Virus record (IMG/VR): IMGVR_UViG_3300018063_000029
Span: 1-39,391 of that record
Reading direction: 5' to 3' (one strand)
Length of the DNA: 39,391 nt
DNA from: a virus
The notes under the pieces were generated by a model. The model ran no database searches and had not been told where the DNA came from. It saw only the letters and a list, made by a program, of their open reading frames with translations. The translations under genes and the position numbers were made by a program. Each line of letters starts with the position of its first letter. Position 1 is the first letter of the stretch. Of the stretch, positions 24,701-30,254 are shown in pieces.

Positions 24701-25022
24701 CGACCCTGAGGCGATCGGTCCGAAAACACCTCACTCTGGCGGTCAGAGAGCGCGGGGCTACATGCAGCTCCTGCCCTCGACGTTCGAGGAGCTGCGCCCC
24801 CAAGTCGAGGCGATCCTTGGGCGGAAAGCCGACATCGGCAACCAGGTGGACAACCTCGTCGCCGGCTCCGTCCTCTACAAGAGCCTACTCGCGGAGCATG
24901 GCGACCTGGAGACGGCGGCGCGCTTCTACCACGGCGGCCCCAACACGCGCATCCACGGCCCGAAGACGGAGAACTACGGCCGCGCCGTCGCGGCCCGCTA
25001 CGAGCAGTACGCAGGAGCGTGA
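21759..25022 (+). CDS. large internal virion protein with C-terminal lytic transglycosylase domain, 1087 aa
   Basis: Most of the protein is an Ala/Glu/Arg-rich helical scaffold typical of ejected inner-core proteins, with a Gly/Ala-rich hydrophobic stretch at about residues 75-150. From about residue 955 to the end is a lysozyme-like SLT domain: VVGIDPAVVRAVVEQESGGD with catalytic Glu978 in the ES motif, then ARGYMQLLPSTFEELRP, and a C-terminal YHGGPN segment. Such domains cut peptidoglycan during DNA entry. The linker before it (near residue 940) contains a copy of the dispersed DNA motif. It precedes the lysis cassette. Confidence 0.87.
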   Translation: MGRLEDLLLVEGAGELPPEMQADLDTLRAAGEVPPRPAPAAPTGLAAFGRSGESTLTPEDWRAVGARAKKAAPLAIRAGAGVVASVVGAVPSPVTTPAAAVIGGAGEAAAQGVEVALGEREALAPAAIAVEAGLSAVPLGKVAKGAGLVRTALKEGGKLAAVEGVGVQARSLAERGELASLSETAVGAGAGFVLGGAGGAVAARGARPAAETAVETAEEVGPKPLAEAARADGLARGAEPEEAVQLGLFDDTGHIRPTAVESSGVVTEGATSRGAKELVGAVKAEGQQAAELLASTDAAKANKRLYLQVSEVLEQRAREGTLDAAGLIDDIEARGLSMTEYIRDYLTPSVSRSGRILQVYSDLAQQLAKRPGMEEAVGLLRKANKTNRVFDFLDKLNDTRRALLITQVRTGVRNAITQGATAGVDLLEAGLTGGVRGMRDHLESLVRATSRIDSTAEVERLLKVRSDLRGSLGKFEYSAPELLDDVPVLRATIGRLTEWTTAVNRWQEMFFRHAKFNATVRQELRKRGLGPELMNDSAKLDELGILDTAVERALEVTFAAQRPGGINTAMTGIPKLLLTSIAPFPRYMANAAVFVAKRNPLGLVRLATQAGRQNSRQVFAEAATGTMLLGGALALRFSENAGEKWYEVKAGDKRYDMRGFAGPFAAYLFTAEAIRRKLETGRIGYEGTDWLEGMLSMNRLAGTAATMLAWMKGDLGDQKTQAKIEALVGDWIGGFATPAANIKDALTLAGREEAGVLRDTRESPLFGPGQSRLPIVGEQLPPRISLTTGAPIKSEAPFVSGFLGLNVRTTNAVEKELNRLDLKQGDVAPKTGIPKADRELYRRVGKIVAAIGPKVVGTDAYARLSPAEQTLALKGLFKNARALAKDHLKATNPSLWAAVVASDKITADQRRLLEERGVDVPAIIQRFVDKSPEGASKPAQAAPPTPAPGPAASTDMIGDVATVVGIDPAVVRAVVEQESGGDPEAIGPKTPHSGGQRARGYMQLLPSTFEELRPQVEAILGRKADIGNQVDNLVAGSVLYKSLLAEHGDLETAARFYHGGPNTRIHGPKTENYGRAVAARYEQYAGA
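24561..24574 (+). repeat. dispersed motif, copy a (GCCAGCAAGCCAGC)
   Basis: This exact 14-mer also occurs on the minus strand at 39123-39136. Here it encodes part of the Ala/Pro linker in front of the transglycosylase domain, so it falls between protein domains rather than inside one. Confidence 0.6.
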
Positions 25023-25024
25023 CG

Positions 25025-25285
25025 ATGGACACGGTGCTGAGGTTCTGGCCGCTGCTCATTGCCCTGGTGACGCTAGCCGGAACGGCCGGGGCAGGGCGGT
25101 ACGCGCTGGGCGTAGTCATCAGGCGCCTCGATGCCCTCTCGGCGAAGCTCGACGACACGAACAAGTGCGTCGCCGCTATGAGCACGACGGTCGCCGTCCA
25201 AGCGACGCAGCTCGCTGCGCACACGGAGCAGGATCGCCTCCAGTTTCATAACATCGAGCAGCGGCTCGAGAGGATCGCACAATGA
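25025..25285 (+). CDS. one-TM coiled-coil protein of the lysis cassette, 86 aa
   Basis: The protein has one N-terminal membrane segment (WPLLIALVTLAGTAGAGRYA) followed by a coiled-coil-like region (VIRRLDALSAKLDDTNKCVA and a final HNIEQRLERIAQ). This is the shape of an i-spanin or a small DUF2730-like phage protein. ATG 25025 is chosen because AGGAG lies seven bases before it. A GTG at 25019 is the alternative. It overlaps the endolysin start by four bases. Confidence 0.68.
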   Translation: MDTVLRFWPLLIALVTLAGTAGAGRYALGVVIRRLDALSAKLDDTNKCVAAMSTTVAVQATQLAAHTEQDRLQFHNIEQRLERIAQ

Positions 25286-25620
25286 CTGTCGGAGAGAAGC
25301 AGCGGCTCTTCGCGCAACTGCTAGCGCGCCTGCTCGACAAAGCCCACGAGCTGGGCTTCGGGGTAACGCTCGGAGAGGCGTGGCGTTCAACCACCACGGC
25401 GCGCGCCATGCAAGAGCAGGGGCGCGGGATCGCGAACAGTCTGCACATCGAGCGGCTCGCCATCGACCTCAACCTCTTCAAGGGCGGCGAGTATCTCTCG
25501 CGTACCGAAGATCACCAGGCGCTCGGAGAGTGGTGGGAGGCGCAGCACGCACTGTGCCGCTGGGGCGGGCGCTTCCGTGACGGCAACCACTACTCGCTCG
25601 AGCACAACGGGAGAAAATGA
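25282..25620 (+). CDS. endolysin, M15-family peptidase, 112 aa
   Basis: The protein matches short phage M15 (VanY/CwlK-like) L-alanyl-D-glutamate endopeptidases, which cut peptidoglycan cross-bridge stems at the end of infection. The zinc motif SLHIERLAIDLNLF supplies His55 and Asp62. A downstream DGNHYSLEHNGRK supplies the third ligand, probably His103. The length is normal for single-domain versions. ATG overlaps the previous gene, and the stop overlaps the holin start. Confidence 0.87.
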   Translation: MTVGEKQRLFAQLLARLLDKAHELGFGVTLGEAWRSTTTARAMQEQGRGIANSLHIERLAIDLNLFKGGEYLSRTEDHQALGEWWEAQHALCRWGGRFRDGNHYSLEHNGRK

Positions 25621-26030
25621 TGATCGCCGCCGCCATCGGGCCCGTCTTCACCTTCCTCGACACCGCCCTCAAGCGCGCGTTCCCGGACAAGACGGAGCGC
25701 GAACGCATCCAGGCGCAGCTCGAGCAGGCAATGCTCCAGGGCGACATCGCGCTCCTCCAGGGCCAGCTCGCCGTGAATGCCGAGGAAGCCAAGAGCGAGC
25801 ACCTCTTCGTCTCCGCCTGGCGCCCCTTCGTCGGCTGGACTTGCGGCGCAAGCTTCGCCTGGTCGTTCGTCTGCCAGCCTCTCCTTGCCTTCGCGCTCGC
25901 CGCCGCCGGGCACCCCGTCGAGCTGCCCGCGCTCGACACAGCGAGCGTCCTCCCCGTCCTCCTGGGAATGCTCGGGATCGGCGGGATGCGAAGCTACGAG
26001 AAGGTCGTGGGCGCGAACAAGCGCCGCTAG
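25617..26030 (+). CDS. holin, three-TM gene-transfer-agent-type
   Basis: The 137-residue protein matches the 3TM holin family named for gene-transfer-agent release. It has an amphipathic N-terminal region (GPVFTFLDTALKRAFPDKTE), a central helix, then SAWRPFVGWTCGASFAWSFV and PVLLGMLGIGGMRSYEKVVG, two conserved membrane blocks. Holins form membrane lesions that time lysis. It overlaps the endolysin gene by four bases and is the last gene before the attachment region. Confidence 0.85.
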   Translation: MMIAAAIGPVFTFLDTALKRAFPDKTERERIQAQLEQAMLQGDIALLQGQLAVNAEEAKSEHLFVSAWRPFVGWTCGASFAWSFVCQPLLAFALAAAGHPVELPALDTASVLPVLLGMLGIGGMRSYEKVVGANKRR

Positions 26031-26046
26031 GTCGTCCGGATGTGAG

Positions 26047-26096
26047 CGCCGGGCAGGATGCCTGGCGGGAATCCCGACGGTAGGTGGGGACCGTCG
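26047..26096 (+). terminator. tandem hairpins after the lysis genes
   Basis: CGCCGGGCA (26047-26055) pairs with TGCCTGGCG (26059-26067) across a three-base loop with one wobble. CGACGGT (26075-26081) pairs perfectly with ACCGTCG (26090-26096). They follow the holin stop at 26030 and could end the late transcript. They also lie in the flank of attP, where integrase arm sites would be, so they may serve recombination instead. No T-run is present. Confidence 0.5.
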
Positions 26097-26131
26097 ACCG
26101 CCCTTGACGTCGGGCCCCGCACCGGTATAGG

Positions 26132-26194
26132 TGGCGGAGAAGGGAGGGAGTCGAACCCTCCCAGGTCCACGGGGGACCCGAACCGGTTTTGAAG
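26132..26194 (-). other. attP: attP core: 3' half of a selenocysteine tRNA gene
   Basis: Read on the minus strand, the segment holds an anticodon loop CTTCAAA (26194-26188), the 3' anticodon stem ACCGG and a long variable arm GGGTCC/GGACCT with a five-base loop. A T-arm GAGGG-TTCGACT-CCCTC follows, then the 3' acceptor strand CCTTCTCC, discriminator G and CCA. The UCA anticodon, long variable arm, G73 and 8+5 bp acceptor/T geometry point to tRNA-Sec. The 5' half is missing: bases beyond 26195 do not pair. A tRNA 3' half beside an integrase is the classical attP arrangement, in which integration restores the host tRNA. Confidence 0.82.
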
Positions 26195-26200
26195 GCCTGT

Positions 26201-26224
26201 GCTTGCCACTGCTGGCATGCTGGC
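26201..26224 (+). repeat. dispersed motif, copy h, in the integrase promoter
   Basis: GCTTGCCACTGCTGGC is followed by ATGCTGGC. The TTGCCA is also the predicted -35 of the integrase promoter, so the motif lies across -35 and spacer. The related copy at 696-719 has the same elements in a different order. Confidence 0.45.
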
Positions 26225-26231
26225 GTATCCT
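26203..26231 (+). promoter_or_regulatory. predicted integrase promoter
   Basis: TTGCCA (26203-26208) and TATCCT (26226-26231) are separated by 17 bases, and the integrase ATG lies 19 bases beyond. The element starts just outside the tRNA-like attP core. The spacer is made of GCTGGC repeats. Prediction from sequence only. Confidence 0.45.
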
Positions 26232-26249
26232 CGTGGTGGGAGGACCCCC

Positions 26250-27137
26250 ATGAACGAGTACACCGGGCACGACGGGCAACGGCAGAACTGGAAGGGGCCA
26301 CAACCCCAGTCGGCGACGATCGGCGAGGGCCTTAGCCTTGTCCTGGACGACTACACAGCGAACGGAAGGCACAGCCGCGCCGACGCTGAGCGCCGGATCA
26401 GAAAGCATCTGCTACGGCGGCTGCCCAGCGACCTCGAGCTCACCCGCCTGACGATCGCGGACCTGCTCCGTTACGCCGGGGAGAGGCGGGGGGAGGGAGC
26501 ATCCGCAGCTTCCGTCAACCGGGAAGTGGCCCTCCTGCGGCGCGCCTGCACGCTAGCCGGGGTCGCCTGGCCGGCGCTGCGCTGGCGCAAGCTCCAAGAG
26601 CGGTCGCCCCGGGCGGGCTTCTTCGAGCGCGCCCAGCTTGACGCAGTGCTCGCCCGGCTGCCGCCGCCCGTCGCCGCGGTCGTGCAATTCTTGCACTTTA
26701 CGGGCTGGCGGAAACGCGAGGCGTTCACCCTCCGCTGGAGCCAGGTGGACTTCGACCGCGGCGAGGTCACGCTGCTCGCCGGCACGACGAAGACGGGCGA
26801 GGGGCGGGTCTGGCCGATGTTTCCGCAGCTCAGGGCGCTGCTCGAGGGGCAGGCGGCGGGGAGGAGGGGGGAGTACGTCTTCCACCGGGACGGCGTGCCG
26901 ATCCGCAGCATCTACGCCGTGTGGAATCGCGTGTGCCGGGCGGCCGGCGTCCCGGGCCGCTTCCTCCATGACTTCCGGCGGACGGCGGCGCGGAACCTGA
27001 TCGAGGCGGGCGTGGACAAGCAGGTCGCGATGCAGCTCCTGGGCCACAAGACGCCCTCGATCTTCGACCGCTATCGGATCGTGGACGGGCGCAACCTGCG
27101 CGACGCCGCCGAGAAGCTGGGGAAGGCGCTAGGCTAG
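26250..27137 (+). CDS. int: tyrosine recombinase (phage integrase), 295 aa
   Basis: The enzyme would insert the phage into, and excise it from, the host tRNA-Sec gene. A core-binding helical domain (about residues 20-110) precedes the catalytic domain. All expected catalytic positions are visible: Arg154 (TGWRKREA), Lys181 (GTTKTGEGR), His240 and Arg243 (FLHDFRRT), His266 (LLGHKTPS) and nucleophile Tyr275 (IFDRYRIV). ATG 26250 is preferred to upstream codons because GGGAGG lies six bases before it and earlier codons run into attP. The gene ends four bases into the convergent gene on the other strand. Confidence 0.93.
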   Translation: MNEYTGHDGQRQNWKGPQPQSATIGEGLSLVLDDYTANGRHSRADAERRIRKHLLRRLPSDLELTRLTIADLLRYAGERRGEGASAASVNREVALLRRACTLAGVAWPALRWRKLQERSPRAGFFERAQLDAVLARLPPPVAAVVQFLHFTGWRKREAFTLRWSQVDFDRGEVTLLAGTTKTGEGRVWPMFPQLRALLEGQAAGRRGEYVFHRDGVPIRSIYAVWNRVCRAAGVPGRFLHDFRRTAARNLIEAGVDKQVAMQLLGHKTPSIFDRYRIVDGRNLRDAAEKLGKALG

Positions 27138-27457
27138 GGGCAGGCGGGCGTGACGGCGACGGCCTGGCGCCGCTCTAGGGTCACGTCCAGGACTGCGATG
27201 GTGCTCCGCGCGCAGTCCACGGCGCCGCTGCGCTTGACGAGCGCGACCATCTCGATGACCTCGAGCACGCCATCCCCGGTCACGTCCGGGCCGGGGTAGC
27301 GGCAGGTCACCATGGAGCGGCCGGCGATGCCAGTCGTGCGCCGCAGCTCGGCGCGCGAGGTGAACGTGCAGAAGCCGGTCGGCCCGGCGAGCTGGGTGCT
27401 GGAGCCGGCGGGGGCCGCCAGGGAGAGCAGCAGGCCAACGAGGATGATGGGTCGCAT
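27134..27457 (-). CDS. secreted protein with dockerin/EF-hand-like calcium loop, 107 aa
   Basis: An N-terminal signal peptide (MRPIILVGLLLSLAAPAGSS) indicates export. Residues about 55-75 read PGPDVTGDGVLEVIEMVALV, which looks like a single dockerin-type calcium loop followed by its helix (D-x-T-G-D-G pattern). Four cysteines could form disulfides outside the cell. It is the last gene of the leftward operon, tail-to-tail with the integrase. It may be a lysogenic-conversion or surface factor. That role is inference. AAAGGA precedes the ATG by seven bases. Confidence 0.68.
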   Translation of the reverse strand: MRPIILVGLLLSLAAPAGSSTQLAGPTGFCTFTSRAELRRTTGIAGRSMVTCRYPGPDVTGDGVLEVIEMVALVKRSGAVDCARSTIAVLDVTLERRQAVAVTPACP

Positions 27458-27506
27458 GTGCGTCCTTTCAGGTACTACAGTGCCCGATGGCAGTCAGGGT
27501 CGCAAG

Positions 27507-27794
27507 CTACTCGTCCTCTGCGGGGCACGGCCCGAGGTGGAACTGCGGCCGGTGCTTGTACCACCACCAATCGATTCGCGCGCGCAGCCGGCGCCACAGC
27601 GGGATCGGCGGATTACAGTCGCGGCACGTCATGCCCGACATGCCACGATGCCCGTGGGCGTAGTGGTAGGTGCGCGAGCTGGCTTGGAACGCGCGCTGAG
27701 CCTCCGCGTCTTGACGCAGCATCTCGTGGTGGATGATATCCGAGAGGCGAGCATTCTTGTACGTCCCGGTCGGCGCGTCGAACGTCCAGCTCAT
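27507..27794 (-). CDS. small protein starting with the major-capsid N-arm motif, 95 aa
   Basis: The protein begins MSWTFDAPTGTYKNARLSD, matching the phage's own major capsid N-terminus (WDFDAPTGTFKN) and the capsid paralogue at 30855-32219 (WVFDAPSGTYRN). At DNA level CGGGACGT and AAGAAT in this stretch are shared with the capsid gene. After about 30 residues the similarity ends. The remainder has a CRDC pair, a Trp-rich basic helix (RLRARIDWWWYKHRPQF) and an acidic end. ATG overlaps the stop of the zinc-ribbon gene upstream (ATGA). An alternative GTG start at 27872 would displace that gene. Function is unknown; a capsid-docking or decoy peptide is a hypothesis. Confidence 0.68.
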   Translation of the reverse strand: MSWTFDAPTGTYKNARLSDIIHHEMLRQDAEAQRAFQASSRTYHYAHGHRGMSGMTCRDCNPPIPLWRRLRARIDWWWYKHRPQFHLGPCPAEDE

Positions 27795-27967
27795 AGACAG
27801 CACCGCCCCATCCGGTCTCCGCAGCACGGGCAGGTACGTTTGCGGAGCGCCCACCCGAGGCAGATCGGGCACCGCAATGGACGAGTAAGGACAGAGACGA
27901 AGAGCCAGTGGCCCCAGCCGCGCAAGCCGAACGGCCGTTCACCCCATGCCCGCACCCACGCGGTCAC
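27791..27967 (-). CDS. small zinc-ribbon-like protein, 58 aa
   Basis: GTG at 27967 overlaps the previous gene's TGA, and its own TGA overlaps the next ATG. The peptide has an aromatic N-terminal half (LRGWGHWLFVSVLTRP) and a cysteine cluster RCPICLGWALRKRTCPCCGD followed by a late CC pair. The spacing CxxC-x10-CxCC resembles a zinc ribbon or knuckle. I know no named family. The perfect double overlap with neighbours supports its reality over competing frames. Confidence 0.62.
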   Translation of the reverse strand: MTAWVRAWGERPFGLRGWGHWLFVSVLTRPLRCPICLGWALRKRTCPCCGDRMGRCCL

Positions 27968-28101
27968 GACAGATACCCCGTGCCCACGAGCACGACGCCG
28001 TACGCTATGAGCGAGAGGGCAACAGCCCAGGAATCCACGCCCAACTGCAGGGCGATGACCTCCAGGGTAGCGCCGACCAGAAAGATGAGGTTGCCCTTCA
28101 T
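27964..28101 (-). CDS. small two-TM membrane protein, 45 aa
   Basis: The peptide MKGNLIFLVGATLEVIALQL followed by GVDSWAVALSLIAYGVVLVG forms two likely membrane helices with a short turn. The start overlaps the preceding stop (ATGA), and the stop overlaps the next GTG. Such tiny membrane proteins may act in superinfection control or as antiholin-like factors, but nothing specific is shown. Confidence 0.62.
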   Translation of the reverse strand: MKGNLIFLVGATLEVIALQLGVDSWAVALSLIAYGVVLVGTGYLS

Positions 28102-28175
28102 CGTGTCATCCAGGCGAGAAGTATCAACCCGCCGATCATGACGCGGAAGACCCACGGTGAGATCGGATCGTTCAC
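28098..28175 (-). CDS. 25-aa single-TM peptide
   Basis: The peptide reads MNDPISPWVFRVMIGGLILL then AWMTR, one hydrophobic helix with a basic end. GTG at 28175 overlaps the HAD gene's stop, and TGA overlaps the next ATG. Its size is near the lower limit for a gene, so the case rests on the coupled overlaps and on filling exactly the space between two genes. Confidence 0.5.
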   Translation of the reverse strand: MNDPISPWVFRVMIGGLILLAWMTR

Positions 28176-28540
28176 TCGAGCCCCCGCGTCGAGCGGCCGG
28201 CCGGCGCGCCCGTGTTGACGACGACCTGCACGCAGCGGTCGTCCCACAGCTCGATCATGTGGAAGTCCTTGACGTTCGTGATGGGCAGCGCCTTGCCGAT
28301 GTGCAGACGGCACCAGTCTTGGATCGCGCCGACGACCGCCTCGTAGTCCCGGTCACCCCCGAGGTTGGAGACGCGCGCCGTGAAGATGCGGACGTCGTGC
28401 CCGTACTCCCAGACCCACCGCCGCACCCGCTCGACCATCGGGCCGATGGGGGCACCGATGGCCGTCGCGTCCCAGGACTGCCCGTACTCGTAGTGCGCGA
28501 GCGTCCCATCCAGGTCCACGCCGATCCAACCCTTGCTCAC
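28172..28540 (-). CDS. HAD-superfamily hydrolase, 122 aa
   Basis: The N-terminal motif WIGVDLDGTLA supplies the nucleophile Asp9 and acid Asp11 of HAD phosphatases. A later VRIFTARV (motif II-like Thr) and LPITNVKDFHMIELWDDRCV (motif III/IV region, Lys and Asp-Asp) complete the fold. Small phage HAD proteins often remove phosphate from nucleotides or sugars. The substrate is not visible here. GTG at 28540 is chosen for the GGAGG site five bases upstream. Confidence 0.82.
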   Translation of the reverse strand: MSKGWIGVDLDGTLAHYEYGQSWDATAIGAPIGPMVERVRRWVWEYGHDVRIFTARVSNLGGDRDYEAVVGAIQDWCRLHIGKALPITNVKDFHMIELWDDRCVQVVVNTGAPAGRSTRGLE

Positions 28541-28671
28541 GACGACCTCCACTTGTAGAGAGCCAGCGGGCCGAGCCGCCCGATGCGCGACGACGAATAG
28601 CCGCGCCACGGGCTCAGCCAAACGAGCCGAACCTCGAACACGAGGCCGAACAGCTCCAGCTCGATGCTCAT
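28537..28671 (-). CDS. small hypothetical protein, 44 aa
   Basis: The peptide MSIELELFGLVFEVRLVWLS continues with PWRGYSSSRIGRLGPL and ends YKWRSS. It is preceded by a strong GGAGGAGG site, and both ends overlap neighbours (ATGA and GTGA). The N-terminal half alternates hydrophobic residues like a beta strand or short membrane segment. Function unknown. Confidence 0.6.
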   Translation of the reverse strand: MSIELELFGLVFEVRLVWLSPWRGYSSSRIGRLGPLALYKWRSS

Positions 28672-28814
28672 TCGTCCTCCTCCATCAGGCGGCGCCGCCA
28701 GCCCTCGGTCCCGAAAAAGTCCTCCCCATCGAGCTCATCGAGTTTTCGGAGGAGCTTCCGGAGGTACTCGCGAAGATAGTATGCGGTGAATTTTCCTACC
28801 TCGTGGTGCTTCAT
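28668..28814 (-). CDS. small helical phage protein, 48 aa
   Basis: The peptide begins MKHHEVGKFTAYYLREYLRK and contains DELDGEDFFGTEGWRRR, a segment I associate with small phage proteins of unknown function found near replication genes. It overlaps the exonuclease stop and the following gene by four bases each. Confidence 0.68.
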   Translation of the reverse strand: MKHHEVGKFTAYYLREYLRKLLRKLDELDGEDFFGTEGWRRRLMEEDE

Positions 28815-29389
28815 GCCGCCTCCGGCATCTTCACCAGGTCAACCAGCCTGGTGAGCAGGTCGGCCGCCATGCGCGCGTCGCCGAGCGCGTGGTGCGCGGC
28901 CTGCTTCTCGATCCCCAGCTCCTCGACCACCTGGAGAAGCCCGCCCATCCCGGCGCGTAGCCGGCCGGCGAGACAGAGGTAGCGGACGGTGTTCATGGTG
29001 CAGACCGTCCTGTGCGAGAAGATCGCCTCGTACCGGGCCGCGTTCCCGGTGATGCGGGCGAGCCGCTTGAGGTAACCGACGTCAAAGCCGGTGTTGTGCC
29101 CTCCGAGGAGCACTTGGTCGCGGCCGAAGACGCCCTGGCAGAAGCGGACGAACTCCTGCCAGACGAGCGCCGGCCCGAGGCCGCTCTCCCGGATGTGCGC
29201 CTCGGTGAAGCCGTTGACCTTGAGGGCACCAGGGTCGAGCCGGCCCGGATGGTCGTTCACTAGGCTGTGGAACTCGGGCTCGGGGAGGCGCCCCTTCTCG
29301 CTGTCCCACACGCAGGCGCCCAGCGAGATGAGCGCGTCCGTCGCCGGGTCGAGGCCGCCGGTCTCGGTGTCGAAGATGACGTACTTCAT
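28811..29389 (-). CDS. DnaQ-like 3'-5' exonuclease, 192 aa
   Basis: The protein is a DEDDh-type exonuclease of the DnaQ/RNase T fold. Exo I is FDTETGG (Asp7, Glu9), Exo II is GHNTGFDVGYL (Asp103), and Exo III is HHALGDARMAADLL (His167, Asp171). These enzymes remove nucleotides from DNA or RNA ends for repair, proofreading or nucleotide recycling. The polymerase in this operon has its own exonuclease domain, so this enzyme probably acts separately. It overlaps both neighbouring genes by four bases. Confidence 0.9.
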   Translation of the reverse strand: MKYVIFDTETGGLDPATDALISLGACVWDSEKGRLPEPEFHSLVNDHPGRLDPGALKVNGFTEAHIRESGLGPALVWQEFVRFCQGVFGRDQVLLGGHNTGFDVGYLKRLARITGNAARYEAIFSHRTVCTMNTVRYLCLAGRLRAGMGGLLQVVEELGIEKQAAHHALGDARMAADLLTRLVDLVKMPEAA

Positions 29390-29871
29390 CGCGCACCGCC
29401 CGTCCGCGATCCGATGACGGTCCGTGTCTCGCTGCTCTCCTCCAGCGGGCGGAAGATGTCGTCTAGCTCTGCCCGCGTCGGGGCGTGGGTGGTGGGGGGC
29501 GGGGGGTCCTGCTGCGTCAGCTCCACGATCAGCCGCGCGGCGGCGCCTGGCGTCGGCCGGTCATCCACGAGGTTGCCCGTCGCCTTCGCGTCGAGCAGGA
29601 TCGCCATGCAAGCCGCAGCGTGCGCGACATGTGGCTGCCCGCTCTCCGGGTCTAGCTCCTCACCGTCATGCGCGGCGAGTATGTGGCGCATGGCTGCGGC
29701 AGCGTAGATCGACCAGCGCACCTTCTTCTCACGCCAGTTGTACTTTCCGTACTTGGCGGCTCCGAGCGCCATGACCCGGCTCAGGTAAAGCAATGCCGCT
29801 GGCGGAACAAGATCGAGCGGCGGCTTCTTGAGGCCGAACAAGTCCTTGGGGTTGATGCCCTGCTCGCTCAT
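29386..29871 (-). CDS. dATP/dGTP diphosphohydrolase-domain protein, 161 aa
   Basis: Residues about 14-95 match the N-terminal dATP/dGTP diphosphohydrolase domain family common in phages: LDLVPPAALLYLSRVMALGA, AKYGKYNWREKKVRW, a central AAMRHILAAHDGEELDPES and HVAHAAACMAILLDA. The helical all-alpha NTP hydrolase would hydrolyse purine dNTPs and shape the nucleotide pool. The C-terminal 65 residues are Pro/Thr-rich with an acidic ELDDIFRPLEES. The start at 29871 follows a GGAGG site. Longer frames overlap the cupin gene. Confidence 0.82.
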   Translation of the reverse strand: MSEQGINPKDLFGLKKPPLDLVPPAALLYLSRVMALGAAKYGKYNWREKKVRWSIYAAAAMRHILAAHDGEELDPESGQPHVAHAAACMAILLDAKATGNLVDDRPTPGAAARLIVELTQQDPPPPTTHAPTRAELDDIFRPLEESSETRTVIGSRTGGAR

Positions 29872-30254
29872 GCAACCTCCTGGCGGCCGACCGCAAGCCT
29901 CACGAAGCGGAGTTCGGCGGGCAGGTACTCTTGCCAGTACCGAGCCCACGGTCCGCGGAATGAGAGGACCCAAGTACGGCCGCCGCTCACGACCTTGTGG
30001 AACGTCTCACGGCGCGTGATGACCGGGCGCCAGCTCGGCATGTGCATCTCCGTCGTGCCCCCCAGGTGGTGCTCGACAAGCCGGCCGCGCAGTACCCACG
30101 AGACCGAATCGAAGGCGTGGCTGTGGTACGCGTTGCGGCTCCCGTTCTCGAAGCAGAGCAGCACGACCGAGCACAGGCGCTTGGCCTCGAGCAGCCAGAG
30201 GCCCCACACGGTCGAAGCGGGGCCGCCGTCCTTCCCGTAACGGAAGAGGCTCAT
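29868..30254 (-). CDS. cupin-like protein, 128 aa
   Basis: The motif AYHSHAFDSVSWVLRGRLVE has the cupin layout of His-x-His followed by a Glu/Trp/Gly turn, and a second part ETFHKVVSGGRTWVLSFRGP supplies a later His. A metal-binding beta-barrel is likely. Related phage cupins are uncharacterised. It sits between nucleotide-metabolism genes, so a sugar- or nucleotide-related role is possible. Confidence 0.75.
   Translation of the reverse strand: MSLFRYGKDGGPASTVWGLWLLEAKRLCSVVLLCFENGSRNAYHSHAFDSVSWVLRGRLVEHHLGGTTEMHMPSWRPVITRRETFHKVVSGGRTWVLSFRGPWARYWQEYLPAELRFVRLAVGRQEVA

Noticed and set aside
26132-26235. A complete functional tRNA gene near the integrase
   Set aside because: Only the 3' half folds. 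The 5' acceptor strand, D-arm and 5' anticodon stem are missing, so it is an attachment site rather than a tRNA gene.
27507-27872. The capsid-arm gene starting at GTG 27872
   Set aside because: That start would overlap the zinc-ribbon gene almost entirely. ATG 27794 gives the ATGA overlap typical of this operon and places the arm at the very N-terminus, as in the capsid protein.
29386-29871. Evidence for a 2-aminoadenine (Z) genome
   Set aside because: The dATP/dGTP diphosphohydrolase domain alone is widespread. No PurZ-type synthase or DatZ-like dATPase is visible, so the claim is not supported.
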